From NCBI RefSeq assembly GCF_000001735.4, contig NC_003074.8, positions 22,699,261 through 22,763,260 on the forward strand: 64,000 bases of DNA, in the 5' to 3' direction. Every line of letters starts with the position of its first letter. The stretch's first letter is position 1. The DNA is from Arabidopsis thaliana. Its lineage: Eukaryota > Streptophyta > Magnoliopsida > Brassicales > Brassicaceae. This document shows, piece by piece, positions 9,509 to 21,851 of the stretch. The notes beneath the pieces are model-generated. The model was not told where the DNA came from. It saw nothing but the letters and a program-made list of their open reading frames with translations, and did no database searches. The translations under genes were made by a program, and so were the position numbers.

Positions 9509-11914
9509 TCACAGGTTGTCGCTGCTGGGTTCCTGCATCGGTTCAACTTGAACCATGTCTCTGCAGCTCATGATGATCTCTTCTACTAACTCATCAAGGA
9601 TCATTTCACTTGTATAGGAACCTAGACAACCGATCTCAAACCGGAGATCCATCCAGCTTCCAGTTCTAGCCATGTCTTTTTTTACTATCTGATCTAAAGT
9701 GTGAGGGAAAGGCAAAGGTTGGAGATGCCAGTAAACTCCTTCTTGTGCTACTTTAGCTGCGATTTCCATGTCTGAGATCAACTGGACCTCAGGTTTCACG
9801 AATGAAATCCAAGGCCCGGGATTGAATTCATTCCAACAGAAGTCCATAAGAACTTCATTGATACAGTCGTAAAGGAGATTCTTATCGTCGCAGAGCTGTG
9901 TAGAAGAAAAAACTATGCCATCTGTTAGTTCTAGCTCAAGAAGCTGTTCCGAGTAAAAGGGCCTTGTTAAAAGCTCTTCCCAGCTCAAGGCTGCAGATTT
10001 CACAACGGCTTCAATGTATGCAAGTGTCAATTCCTTGTCATCTATGGTTGCTTCGACATTGTTGTCCTTCTCTGGTTTTGGAGAATCAACTTCATCGAAT
10101 CTTATACAGAGTGGTTGCATCCGCATTCCAGCTAAATGAGAATTAAGAAACAGTAGTAAGAAACCAAGTTCTGATGAATCAACCTTGAGCTGATTTTTAA
10201 AGTTCTTAAATACCTGAACTGAAACTTGTGCTTGTTGTTGGGCTACTGTCATCATCTGTGAACAAAGTCTCGAGCACAGACACTGGACTTAACTTTCCCT
10301 GCGCATCAGTGGCAGTTTCTTTGCATTCAGTCAACCTTACTGAACAAGTTGTTGGAGATTCTAGAGGAGAAGCCGGCGAATGCGCTTGGTGGTTCAACAT
10401 TTCCTGGAACAAGATAAACCATGAAATCTAAAATTTCATTCAAGAAAAACAGAGAATGTATTCACTTATCACATACACAAGTTGTCTAACCTTTTCTACA
10501 TCTTCATCAACATTTTCGACTTCTCGGGAAACGGAAGAGCTACAAGTTTCAGATAATGGATCTATCTCACTCTCCTCATCATTGTCTATATTCTCAGTTT
10601 CATTCCCATAGTCTGAAACCATTTAGTAACATTTTGTCAGAACAATATTAAGATCTGCTGGGGATAGAAAGAAACATCTCAAAAAGAGAAGAAGAAACAA
10701 ATCACCTCTAGGAACAGAGACATCAATGGTAAATAATGTATCGTCGTCTTTATCCGAATCTTCATCAATCAGATCATTTGTAGCTGAACTGGTTTCTGGT
10801 GTTTGTAGAATCTCTGGTTGCTCAGTTGTCTGACTTAGAGTACTAACCAAATCATGTGCCGGGATCAATCTAGGACTGTCTGCTGGTGAACAGAACTCAG
10901 GGAGAGAAAGAATCTTCCCCAGGATTCTTGGCACTTCCTTGTCTGGTAAATTCACATCTATATCTCCATTTGCAAGCATTTCAGACAAGTGTTTCTTGGC
11001 TGCAATATATAAGCCAGACATTATCTTCTTTGAATCTTCGCTTGAGTAGATAGTCTCCTCTTTACCATCCTCGGTCGTTCTTTCGTCACAGAACGGTTCT
11101 TCTTTATCCGAAACATCATGCTTCTCCTCTGATTTACTCTGTATCTCTTCTTGCGTAGAACAGTTTTGGCTCCTCTTATCAACAGAAACATCACATGACT
11201 TCTTTCCAACAGCAGATTGTAGTCTTCTCTTGACTAAACCGATAAGGAAGCGAGAAAATGTTCTCCCGGTTTTGGACTTGTTGGCAGTAGAATGCAGTCC
11301 AGTTGAAGAATCAACATCCAAAGTATTTGGACCAGGTTTCAAAACCACAATTGTTTTTGCAACTTGAGATCTGTTTCTCCTCTCTTCTGATTTCCATTTC
11401 CTGCTGAAAAAGTTAGCTTTCCTCTTCGGTATCACCACCGCCTCTTGCTTCGATACTACTTCAGGCTTTTCTTCTTCTACTCTCTTAGAATCTCCCAAGG
11501 TTTGAGCATCTTCATTTGAAAGCTTCTTCTTGAGGAATGATTCTTCTTCTTCAGAACCCAAAACATGAAAAGCCTCCAATAAGTCTTTACAGGTTTGGAT
11601 CTCTCCTTCTTTCTGAGCTATCAACCGTTTGATAATCTCTTTGAATTTCTCTTCAGATTCATCAACTAGACTCTTACAAACCTCAGTCTCTACATGTTCA
11701 TCACCGGCGACCGAAACATGGATATCTTCCTCATCAACACTCTCATGAGAGCTCTCACAAGAACATGTAATCTGCTTCATTTCATTACCTGCATAAATGA
11801 GTAATATATAGGATCAGAAGACTGATTATAACAAGAATCTTTGTTAGACTTAGACACATAATGTTAAACGAAACAAAAACCTGAAACTCGTTTGCTTCCA
11901 CGTTTGTTATCCAT
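9509..11914 (-). CDS. TRM14: TON1-recruiting-motif protein with DUF4378 (TRM14)
   Basis: Five coding exons on the minus strand: 11914-11881, 11788-10706, 10612-10491, 10403-10214 and 10131-9509. They join in frame to 683 codons; the first is only 34 nt and sets the start MDNKRGSKRVSG. The middle is acidic and disordered with basic islands. Residues ~511-672 form the DUF4378 domain found in TRM and related proteins, ending in the conserved block GCLGSYTSEMILDELVEEII. TRM proteins bind TON1 and PP2A subunits and tether them to cortical microtubules, for instance at the preprophase band; membership here rests on DUF4378, overall layout and my memory of At3g61380 as TRM14. A 5'-UTR intron with a donor near 12298 is likely. 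Confidence 0.85.
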
Positions 11915-14900
11915 CAAGAGACGTTTCTGGTTAGATCCAAAGAGACTAATGAACACCCACACACATCCTATACCATTGATACCTTCTCTTTCAAGATTTC
12001 TCCGACAATTTCTCTCCATTTAACAGTTGACACTTAAATAGAGAAGTGGTAAGGAAACTGTTAATACAAGCAAAGAATAAACTTATGTCTGAATATAATA
12101 AAAAAAAAAAAGATTCATCATGCAAATGATCTGTTAAAACTCTGTTTTCATGATTTTTTCTCATCAGTCACACAAACGCATTGTGATCATTACTGTTCAT
12201 AATTCGATACCTTTCCTTTACAAGCAAGAGAACCTTTTTTTTTTGGGATCATTGTGAAGAAGAAGAAGAAAAAGAGGTATAAAGATTAAAGACAATACCT
12301 TTTAGAATCTGATCCGATACTTGGGAAAATCTGATAATGCAGCTGGAGAGAGTGATTAATAAGAAACTTTCTTTTCAACTTTTTAGCTGTTTTCCACGAA
12401 AACAAAAAGAAGAAGAAGAAGAAGAAAGCTTTCACCGGATTTTCCCGGAAAACGTTCGCTGAATTTGCGGCTTTAATATTTTATAAAACGAAATAACGAA
12501 GCTCGAAACACGAGGGCAAATGTTGAACACAGTAGTGTCTCAATTTAGATGAAGAAGACCCATATTTCTCTCACCAGAATATGAAAACCACTGTGAAGAT
12601 TAAAATAGAAAAGAGTGAGAGAAAATCAATATAGATTTATAAAATGGAGAATTAGGCATAAAGTCACACGAGTTGAATAAATTACTAGAAAAAGGACCAA
12701 CCTAGATTATGAGTAAATGTGCTGATTGTATCAAGTTTCATCATTTACACATCTACGAAGCCAATAAAGAGTAAAGATTTTTCTTTTCTTTTTTTGTTGG
12801 GGTTAATATTGACGTGGTTCACTTGAAAGTGCAGCAGCCATTGGAAACCTCGCCCATAACTCTATATACATTATATATACAAATCATTGTCATTGTATAT
12901 ACATGTGTATTAGTGTCTTCACGAGACTGTAATGAATGTGTATAGATATATATGTATTTATACGTATATGGACAGAGAAGGTTTGGTGATGCAGGTAGGT
13001 AGGTAATGGTCCTCTAGAAGGAGTCGTCGCATGCAGCGAGTAGTACCGTACATAACTAATGTGTCGGGAGGGGTATTATGGTGATTTCGTTCAACAGAAA
13101 TTGCAAAGTCAAAATAGTTTATATCAAAGAAAATCAAAATAAAAAAAGGGAGAGAGAAATTAGAATAAATGAAGAAAAAGTCAAAAATGACATTAGAGTC
13201 TCTTCCACTATGGACAAATTTTTCTTTGTTAATAATGACACACATATACACGAACACGACATTTCGATTCTGAGCATAACATTTTTAAAAAGTTATGTGT
13301 CTATTAAGAAATTAATTATGCTGAAGCATGAAGTTGATGGTTTAATGGCTAATTCTCCTATGTCACCAACCTAGTTTGTTAGTTTTTCTGGTCACACGGA
13401 AGATAAAACGTATGGTTTATAATCCATAAAAAAAAGTCTATTTTATATGTTCTGCTATAGAATGCGACTAAATAGGGATGTGAAAAAGAGTCCGTTACGA
13501 TGTTACCATCCAACGATTAAACCAATATATAGCTCTCTTTTGACTAATGGCGATTAACGTTTGATAACTAAGAGATTACATATTGTAGGTTATCATTTAA
13601 AAACAAATTCGGAGTTATCATTTTGTTACATTTCTATTTTTGACGTAATATCATTTTGTTATAATGTTATTTGTAGTTCATCTTCTGTCGTTACATATAC
13701 GTTTGTAGTTTGTAGAAACATGTTTGCAGACTTGCAGTATACTAAACTAATATAGTAATATATTATATAAAGAAATGATAATGACAAATTGACAATAATA
13801 ATATTTCTCAGAGTCATACTAAAATATTAAAATAACTTAATTTTTAAGAGTTTCGTTCATGCATGGCTTTTTTGCTCAGTCTTGTTCATGTTCATGTTCC
13901 AAATTAAGATACCAAAAAAAAATACACTTGATTTTATAATCCTTAATTTTTATTTACTGCCCCGAGGTTTGCCTACCCTCTAATTACACCACACACATTT
14001 AGATCAGACTCTAATTAAGAAAACCAATAGAATAGCACTTACCAAACTTTCTTTATGATATGACTCTGACATATACTATAATTAGCATAATGCAATATAC
14101 AACGATTTTCATCTTTGTTTAGCCCACTAGCTAATCACCTACTCATTAATTTTTGTTTTTTCTGTATGCAGATATATATGTATATAGTTTTGTTTTGTAC
14201 TTATATGCACTAGTAGTTATAATGTCCATTTACGTAATGTAGTAATCTATTGAAATTAATATTTGCCGACAGTTTTATACAAAACACACACACCCTGAAA
14301 GTTCTATAATATAATGAACATCTACATCTTTGAAATTGAGCTAAGAAGGTTTATTTTGTATTAGCGATCGATGATTAAGAAATATGCGTTGAGATACTTG
14401 AAGATAATGAACGACGACGTTTGTCTTTGCATCTGTACGTACCCAACAATTAATATTAGAAAACAAAGTATCACTACAAAGCTGTGTAATAGTAAAGAGA
14501 TACCAATCATTTTATTTTTCATAGGATTCTCCTCCAAACCCATAACCTTTTCAGTTTGTCTTAAAGGTGCATTAGAAGGATAAATTAAAGGTTTCATTTT
14601 CTTTTTATAGAGCAAACTATGTCTAGTTCAAAAAGAGAGACTAAAATGTGTCTGTTAATCTTTCTGTACTTTTTTGTAGATTGATGACATATATATACAT
14701 AAACGAAATCATCCCTAGGTTTATATATGTATTAAGTACATCAAATAAAATTTATTGTTTTCATTTAATTTACATAAATGAAATTTATTGTTTGGTGGCT
14801 GTAAATCAAATAAAATCATCACAACAATTTTTGCATCGCACGAAAAGTTATCTAGTGCGACATAATAAAGCTAATTATTGGGGTTTTAAACTATTTTGCA

Positions 14901-15015
14901 TGATAAATTATTGGAGTACATGTTTATATATAACACTGAAGCTCGTCTTCGTTTTTTTGGGTCAATATTTCCAAATCTTCGAAAAATACTAAAAACTTTG
15001 ATATCCTAAATAAGT

Positions 15016-15016
<1 letters not shown>

Positions 15017-15047
<31 letters not shown>

Positions 15048-15058
15048 ATATATATATT
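15017..15058. repeat. (TATC)n microsatellite followed by (TA)n
   Basis: Seven uninterrupted TATC units followed by a short TA tract. Likely polymorphic in length between accessions. Confidence 0.95.
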
Positions 15059-16329
15059 ATTCTATAAGTTTATAATTACTTTTGATAAAACAGTTCTAAC
15101 ATAACGTTTTAAACCCTATACATACAATTTTGTAGAAGAAAAAGTCGTAATACATATATTTCAATTTCCAAAGTCGTCATATTTTACCAAAATTTCGATA
15201 AAATAATAATTAAGTACTTTAATTTATATGTCATTACTAAACTGAAATCCATCAGCATGCAATGATACAATCACACAACCGATGTGGGAACGTAACATTC
15301 TGGAAATGTTAAAAATGCGTAAGATTTTTCTGTTGAAACTAAAACATCACTAGTGGGCGGTTTCATATTATTAGCACTATTAATTATCACTTTATACAAA
15401 TTTTGTTTTTTAATGCTTTATTCGGTCCACGAAAATTGGCTGTTTGCGAAGTAAACACACCAATAAATTAACGCCATCTCCTTATATATCAGATAATGTG
15501 ATTGATCAATAGGTACTTAACAACTAACTCACCCCAAATTGTATATCAATTAATTAGTTGTACATAATTATTTCAAATTAATATAGCTATATATTATATT
15601 CATGTTGTTCATAACAAGCTTAAAAGATTATGGAAAAACTGTACATTGATTGAGTTAGGTTCGTGCGATGTATGTCTCTTACTAAAAGAAGTATTAAGCG
15701 TTGTATATCATATCGATATATCCACAAAACATTATTAATATCATGATTAAAGAAATTATCATATCGATTAATATCTAATAAGCATTAAAATATATGTGTC
15801 TGTGTGTCTAGAATGATTAGGAATTTATGATATTTTAAACCCATAAACAAGACAAAAACTAAGAAATGGACGAAGAGAGTCATCATAGTCTCACCAACTA
15901 TATATGATCCAACCATATATGTTTTAAACTTTAATCTTTAACCTAAATATATTTACTGGGTGACAGAAAGCAAGATTATGTGTATTGGACACGTTTTTAT
16001 ATTTTATCTTTGCTTAACACAAAATTATCACGCTTAGATACAACAAAGTTGAATACAAACCGGAAACACCAAGGGATTGTTTATAAAATTTCGCAGAAGA
16101 AATATCTCTTTTTTGGATGAATGGCTCATAAAATTATTTATGGGTAGTTTTATACTTCTATTATATTTTGAAAAAGGATCTTGGAAAAACATTAGCTCAA
16201 ATGATTCCTTTGAAAATAGAAGGTCTTGGGCCGCACATTTTAATGCTACTACTGGCCTATCCCAGACGGCCCAAAATTATAATGGGCCTAAAATAAACAA
16301 AATTCTCTTCTGGCCCATTGACCACATTC

Positions 16330-16515
16330 GAACCCCAAAAGTTAAAATCACAAAGCAAAAGGGGCTGACGTTAAAACTCAAAAGTTAAGGGGCTAAACTT
16401 AAAATAAAAAGCTAATGGACTAATTTTAAATCTCAACGATACAGAACATGACTAAAAATCAAAACCACAAAGTTCAGGAACTAAAGCTAAAATCACAAGT
16501 TTAGGGACTAAAATT
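16330..16515. repeat. Degenerate tandem array, ~28-nt period
   Basis: Six or seven diverged units resembling GGGGCTAAACTTAAAATCAC plus AAAGTTAA follow one another (GGGGCTGACGTTAAAACTC, GGGGCTAAACTTAAAATAAA, GGACTAATTTTAAATCTC, GGAACTAAAGCTAAAATCAC, GGGACTAAAATTA). Unit length varies from about 27 to 33 nt. Upstream (16227-16320) are several GGCCCA/TGGGCC motifs. Confidence 0.75.
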
Positions 16516-17157
16516 ATTATCTAATGTGATATACCTTGGTTGACTTTAAATTGGTGATCTCAGTGATGATGTATTTGCTTGAATACTTTATATGTATTAG
16601 AATTTAGAGTGTAAATAACTGAAACTAAAATAAATTTCTCTGTAGATGAACTAAACTTGTGGACGTTAGCTTTGTTTGCTCAATGAACTTGAATTAAACG
16701 AAACTCTTAAAGCTTATCACGCGGGAAAGGAGACGAGGTCGTTAAAAAAAGCGGTTGACTGTTAGACATAACCGTCAAAACATACTAAAAGTTGACGACA
16801 TCAAACCTGAAGAAAGAACGCCTGAAATTTATCTTTAGTTACATCTGAAATTTCGATCTCACTTTCGTAATGTTGACATTTCTCTTGACAATGACAGAGA
16901 CCATCACTTTGAGATTCTTTGGTCGGCTCTCAATATTGAAAGTCAGAGGCTTATCCATTATTATCTGATTATGCTTCTGCGGTAAGGCTTTTAAGGAACA
17001 CGGTTTCGTGATTAGATACGTGTTTGTCTTATAATTGAAACCTTTTCCTCTTATCCCTATATATACTATATACTTGGCTCATCAAATACTCTGTTAGATC
17101 AAATCTTAATTTATCGCAAAAAGTATTCTGTTCTTTTTTATATGGACCGGAGTCACA

Positions 17158-19010
17158 ATGACATTAAAGATTCCGATCCAAGAGATGGTGAAAATGGTTG
17201 GCTCTTTAAGATCTCATGGCATCGATATCCCTGAATCAATGGAAATCAACAAAAAAGAGAAGATCTATGTAGCAGTGACAGAGAAAGATCTAGAAAGCAA
17301 GTCTAGTCTCGTTTGGGCGATACAGAACAGTGGAGGCAAAGAGTTTTGCATCGTCCATGTTCATCAACCTATCCGTAAGTAATTAAACATCCACAAGAAT
17401 CTTTTTATGCAGAGGTTAAGGATTATTTGGTTAAATTTGGAGTATCTTGTGTTCTTGATTTCAAGCGGGGGAGATGTTTCACGAGCAGAAATTGCGTCTC
17501 TACAGAAAAGAGAAGGACAAAGCACATAAGAATTCGGAGAAGTACCTTCAAATATGCAGGCAAATGCAGGTATCTATATCCTTACTTCTTATCCATGTGT
17601 TTTGATGGTAGAAGAGATGTTTGGTTTTAAATTTCCAGTCAAATTGTGAATTAGGTCACTGCAGAGATCATATATATTGAAACGGATTCGGTAGAGAAAG
17701 GTATCCTCCAATTGATATCTCAGCGCGGAGTCACCAAACTCGTTATGGGAGCAGCAGCTGATAGACACTATTCAATGTAAGTGGCTAATTAGTGTAGACT
17801 ACTAAGACTTTTTGTGATCTAATATATAGATTAAAAAACGTTGATTTTGCAGGAGAATGAGAGACTTAAAGTCCAAGAAAGCTATTTACATTCACAGAGA
17901 AGCGCCTGCCACTTGTCTTATATGGTTTACGTGCAACGGTTACCTAATTTGTTCAAGGTTTGGCTAATTAAGTCAATTCTTCATCTTCTTTTGTGTTAGC
18001 TGAACATACTAGTCACTGTTAAGGACTGGTCTTTGAGTTTTACTTGTCTCACAAGTCACACTACAATGCAGGGAAGCTAGAAGAGCAAATAACTTGTATC
18101 TAGAATGTGCATCGTCAAATTCTTTGAGTCAATCCGACATAACTAGAGGAACTGAAAGTATAGTTAAAGATGATGATCATCTGATCAAATTAGCTGTCAC
18201 AGAAGCTGAGGCTTCGAAAAGGAAAGCACGCTTTGAGGCATGTAAGCGCGAAGAAGCTGAAAAAACTGCAGTTGATGCACTCAAAAAGGTATGTAAGTTC
18301 CTTTTAACATGTTTTTTTAGCTTAGAAGTATCAAACTTTTCTAACTCTTATCTATAACAAAAACAATTGTAGGCTAAACAATGGGAAAATGTGTATTTTG
18401 AGGAGTTGAAGCAGAGGAAAGAAACAGAGAAGGCACTGAGGAAAAGAAATGACGAACTTGAAAAGATGAGATCAGAATCCGAGACCCAAATAACCGAATC
18501 TTATACTGTGATTAGAAAGCTTCAAGAAAAGAACAACTTATCAATGGAAACGTTTAGAGGAATCAGAGAAGAACAAGAAGAGTTGAAGATAAAGCTTAGA
18601 GAAGTATCAAAGCTGAAGGGTAAGCGCGAGGAAGAGGAAGCTTCTACCTCTAACCACCGTGAACCGCCACAATACTTTATTTGTCCCATTACACACGTGA
18701 GGAAACGTTACAAGATCAATGAAAACTAAATGATCAAAATGTTATAATTTTAAGAAAAGAAAAAAAAGACCAACAGTTTTGTTATTTGTAGGATATAATG
18801 GAGGATCCACATGTAGCAGCTGATGGATTTACATATGAAGGAGAAGCCATAAGCCGTTGGTTTGAGAGAGGACATGAGACTTCTCCAATGATAAACAAAA
18901 GGCTTCCTCACACGAGCTTGGTTCCAAATCTTGCTCTTCGATCCGCAATTCAAGAATGGCTTCAACTTCGTGAATTATTGAACAGACCCTCTGCTTGCAG
19001 AGAGATATAA
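17158..19010 (+). CDS. PUB36: U-box E3 ligase with N-terminal USP-like domain (PUB36)
   Basis: Seven exons: 17158-17374, 17466-17569, 17655-17776, 17853-17957, 18072-18288, 18373-18696, 18792-19010. They give 435 codons, the length I remember for PUB36 (At3g61390). Residues ~35-180 are a universal-stress-protein-like Rossmann domain (EKIYVAVTEKD start, KLVMGAAADRHYS near its end). Residues ~195-345 are a charged coiled coil. Residues ~354-425 are the U-box (FICPITHDIMEDPHVAADGF, then TSPMINKRL), which docks ubiquitin-loaded E2. Related proteins such as PUB33 carry a kinase between coiled coil and U-box; it is absent here. An upstream ATG at 17142 is out of frame and stops after 30 codons, so it is a small uORF overlapping the start. 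Confidence 0.92.
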
Positions 19011-19695
19011 GTGATTCGCCTTAATCAGAGTGACAAATTTATCATAAATCAAAACATTTTCAAATTTTGTCAATTCAACTTTCTCTAATTAATGTTTATA
19101 TTATTATATCAATGCACAGTGCGTTACAACACATATGCTTCTTAGTTAATAGGAGTTGTTACTCTATCACTAGTATTATTGGTTTGGTCACTCTTTTTTG
19201 GGGTGGTTACGCACGTATATACTAAATATAGACTATGATCTACTTAGATTTTAATATTTGTGATGAATTGTGAACTATAAGAATATAGTGGTTATGACTG
19301 AATTTTTTCATAGATTTAATAAATCTTCCCTCATGGCATAATATTAGTTAGTTAATATATAGTGGTATAGTGGTCACTATTTTATTTGTTAAATTTGGTT
19401 TGATGCATTGGTGGTCATTATAACAAGCATAAAAAAACACTAAAGCTAGTATTGGATTCATCCACGTTTTTGTAATTTTGTTATTTGATGGAATAATAAT
19501 AATAAATTTAGCCTGAATCTTGCATAGATTTAGTTCTCTTAATTAATCTTCCCTCATGACGTTTAATATAACGGAAATATGGTGGTTTGGTTGCCCACTA
19601 CACACTATATATTCCTTTGATGCCGTGATAGTCATTATAACAAGCACAAGGAAAAACACTAAATCGTAGAAGAAGAAAAGAAAAACAAACAAGCA
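19011..19695 (+). promoter_or_regulatory. Upstream region of ACC-oxidase homolog 8, tandemly duplicated
   Basis: A ~150-bp segment (19298-19444) recurs at 19513-19663 with a 215-bp period. Shared landmarks are CATAGATTTA, AATCTTCCCTCATG, a GTGGT...CACTA stretch, and TCATTATAACAAGCA followed by AACACTAAA. The second copy ends 32 bp before the start codon, so it includes the likely transcription start and leader. Confidence 0.8.
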
Positions 19696-21137
19696 ATGGA
19701 TTCAACAGCCACCGTTGCAAGTGATCGTCTTAGTCAACTAAACTCTTTCGAGGAGACTATGACAGGCGTGAAAGGCCTTGTTGATTCCGGAATCAAAGAG
19801 GTTCCAGCTATGTTCCGTGAGCCTCCAGCTATTTTAGCAAGCCGAAAACCACCACTAGCTTTGCAGTTCACGATCCCAACCATCGATCTGAACGGAGGAG
19901 TAGTGTACTACAAGAATCAAGATTCAGTTACACGGAGAAGCATGGTTGAGAAGATAGGAGATGCAGCGGAGAAATGGGGTTTCTTCCAGGTGGTTAACCA
20001 CGGGATCCCGCTCGACGTGCTGGAGAAGGTGAAAGAAGGGATTCGCGCGTTTCACGAGCAGGATGCTGAATTGAAGAAACGGTTCTACTCTCGTGATCAC
20101 ACTCGAAAAATGGTTTACTATAGTAACTTGGATCTCTTCACCGCTATGAAAGCGAGTTGGAGAGATACCATGTGTGCCTATATGGCCCCGGATCCTCCCA
20201 CATCGGAGGACTTGCCCGAGGTTTGTGGGTAAGGTTTCCATATATATATGAGCTTAATTATTTATAGCTAATAACATTTTTAGAAAGGTTTTTAAAAAAA
20301 ATTTTGTATTATTTTTTAAAAAGTGAATTATAGAATTTTTAAAGTAAATCCATTTGTATTTTTCATGAATCTGAATTGATGTTTTGATATGTGGCAGGGA
20401 GATTATGATGGAGTATGCAAAGGAAATAATGAATTTAGGTGAATTGATCTTTGAGCTTCTATCAGAGGCTCTAGGGTTGAATAATTCTAATCACCTCAAA
20501 GACATGGATTGCAGCAAGTCTTTGGTCTTGTTCGGCCAGTACTATCCACCTTGTCCGCAGCCTGACCATACTTTAGGCTTAAGCAAGCACACCGATTTTT
20601 CTTTTCTCACCATTGTTCTTCAGGGGAATCTCGGTGGGCTTCAAGTTCTCCATGATAAACAATATTGGATCGATATTCCTCCCGTCCCTGGGGCTCTTGT
20701 CGTTAACCTCGGAGATCTTCTCCAGGTTAAAGAAGTGACTTTTTAGCTTTGTAACATTTTAGCTCTATCTTTGTTAGGAATATCATATATGAAATAATAT
20801 GGAATTTAAAGTAGTAAGTAAAAGATATAGGCTAGTTATGATTTGAATGGAGATGTGAGTTGATTTTTTATTTGAATTTGTGCAGCTTATAAGCAATGGC
20901 AAGTTCATAAGCGTGGAGCACAGGGTGATAGCAAATAGAGCGGCTGAACCGCGGATTTCAGTGCCATGTTTCTTCAGCACCGTGATGAGGGAGAGCCATC
21001 GAGTATATGGACCCATAAAAGAGCTTCTGTCAGAACAAAACCCTCCCAAGTATAGGGACACCACCATCTCCGAGTTCGCAAGCATGTACGCGTCTAAAGA
21101 GATCAATACCTCTGCGTTACTCCGTTTAGAGATCTGA
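19696..21137 (+). CDS. 2-oxoglutarate/Fe(II) dioxygenase, ACC oxidase homolog 8
   Basis: Three exons, 19696-20228, 20398-20725 and 20886-21137, give 370 codons. The N-terminal DIOX_N domain (TIPTIDLNG, then [11 protein letters not shown]) is followed by the 2OG-FeII_Oxy core. Iron ligands are visible as His242 and Asp244 (HTDFSFLTI) and His299 (SVEHRV), and the 2-oxoglutarate-binding pair as Arg310/Ser312 (RIS). All catalytic residues are present, so the enzyme should be active as a cytosolic oxygenase. The family is called ACC-oxidase-like, but its members lack evidence of making ethylene; the substrate is unknown. I recall the locus as At3g61400. It lies between two U-box-family paralogues, in the same orientation. 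Confidence 0.93.
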
Positions 21138-21380
21138 TACATCGACCAAAGAAAATGTCTTTGTATTAAATAATGTTCGTATGCGTTTACTCAATTTCAA
21201 GATTTGAGACATCGAGCAAATAAACTGTACCTTTGTAACGTAATGTGTGTATGTGTGTCACTCCATGCACGGATATGTCGACGTAAAACATCCGTAAAAT
21301 GTACCCTTGTAACATAATGTATGTATGTGTGTCACTCTATGTTAGGATATGAGACATTGACCAAATAAAATGTCTTTGAA
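21135..21380. repeat. Degenerate tandem repeats after the dioxygenase gene
   Basis: Three diverged ~75-bp units follow the stop codon. Each has a GA(T/G)ACAT-CGA-CAAA motif, then TGT(A/C)-CTTTGTA, then (A/G)TGTGTCACTC. The last two units (21223-21295 and 21296-21368) are the clearest, sharing TTGTAAC(G/A)TAATGT and GTATGTGTGTCACTC. They probably lie in or near the 3' UTR. Confidence 0.75.
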
Positions 21381-21851
21381 AACACACACCGTTTGGCCCA
21401 TTGACCCACTCTTCTTTTTTGTTTTTACATCAAGTAGTCATTTTTTGTTTATATGGTGCTAGTTATAATAACCCATTGCTACCTAATCTTTTAATACACA
21501 CGCACATTTGTTTTAAGTATATTTTAATGATATAATCGACATTGATTACTTCCTTGAGTTTGATTAGGTCGTTGACACTCAAAGGGCTTAAAAGTAAAAC
21601 CGCACAAGAAAATAATACATATACATGACATTCCAGAACGAATATTCGAAAGAACAGAGTAACACAAGAAAGGGATGACACATGCCTTAATCGGATCTTT
21701 TCTTTCTTAATTCCATATTATTAAAAACATTTTCCGGAGAAGAAGACAAAACCAAAGCTTCTTGTCTGAAACGAACCAGCCATTCTAAAGATTTTTACAA
21801 ACAACTTTTTCCCGAGAAAATCTCAAGTTTGAGGAAGCGAGAAAGAGCAAC
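21381..21851. other. Intergenic, promoter of the PUB36 paralogue
   Basis: About 470 bp without a supported frame; the right part is the promoter and leader of the next gene. Confidence 0.5.

Larger units (their letters stand above)
11915..17157. other. Large gene-poor intergenic region
   Basis: About 5.2 kb. The left 600 bp belong to the TRM14 leader and promoter. The rest is AT-rich with only short spurious frames. It contains a TATC microsatellite (15017-15046) running into a TA tract, a degenerate ~28-nt repeat array (16330-16515), and the PUB36 promoter at the right edge. I found no convincing tRNA, protein gene or transposon ends. Confidence 0.6.

Noticed and set aside
14648..14992. 114-codon open frame in the gene-poor region
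   Set aside because: AT-rich DNA encoding Ile/Tyr/Phe-rich sequence with no motif or splice context; random.
16318..16342. ATTCGAACCCC as a tRNA T-arm
   Set aside because: No acceptor stem, anticodon arm or D-arm can be paired around it.
16077..16388. 103-codon open frame beside the degenerate repeat array
   Set aside because: Its end is made of the repeat array and its start resembles nothing I know; no evidence of a gene or transposase.
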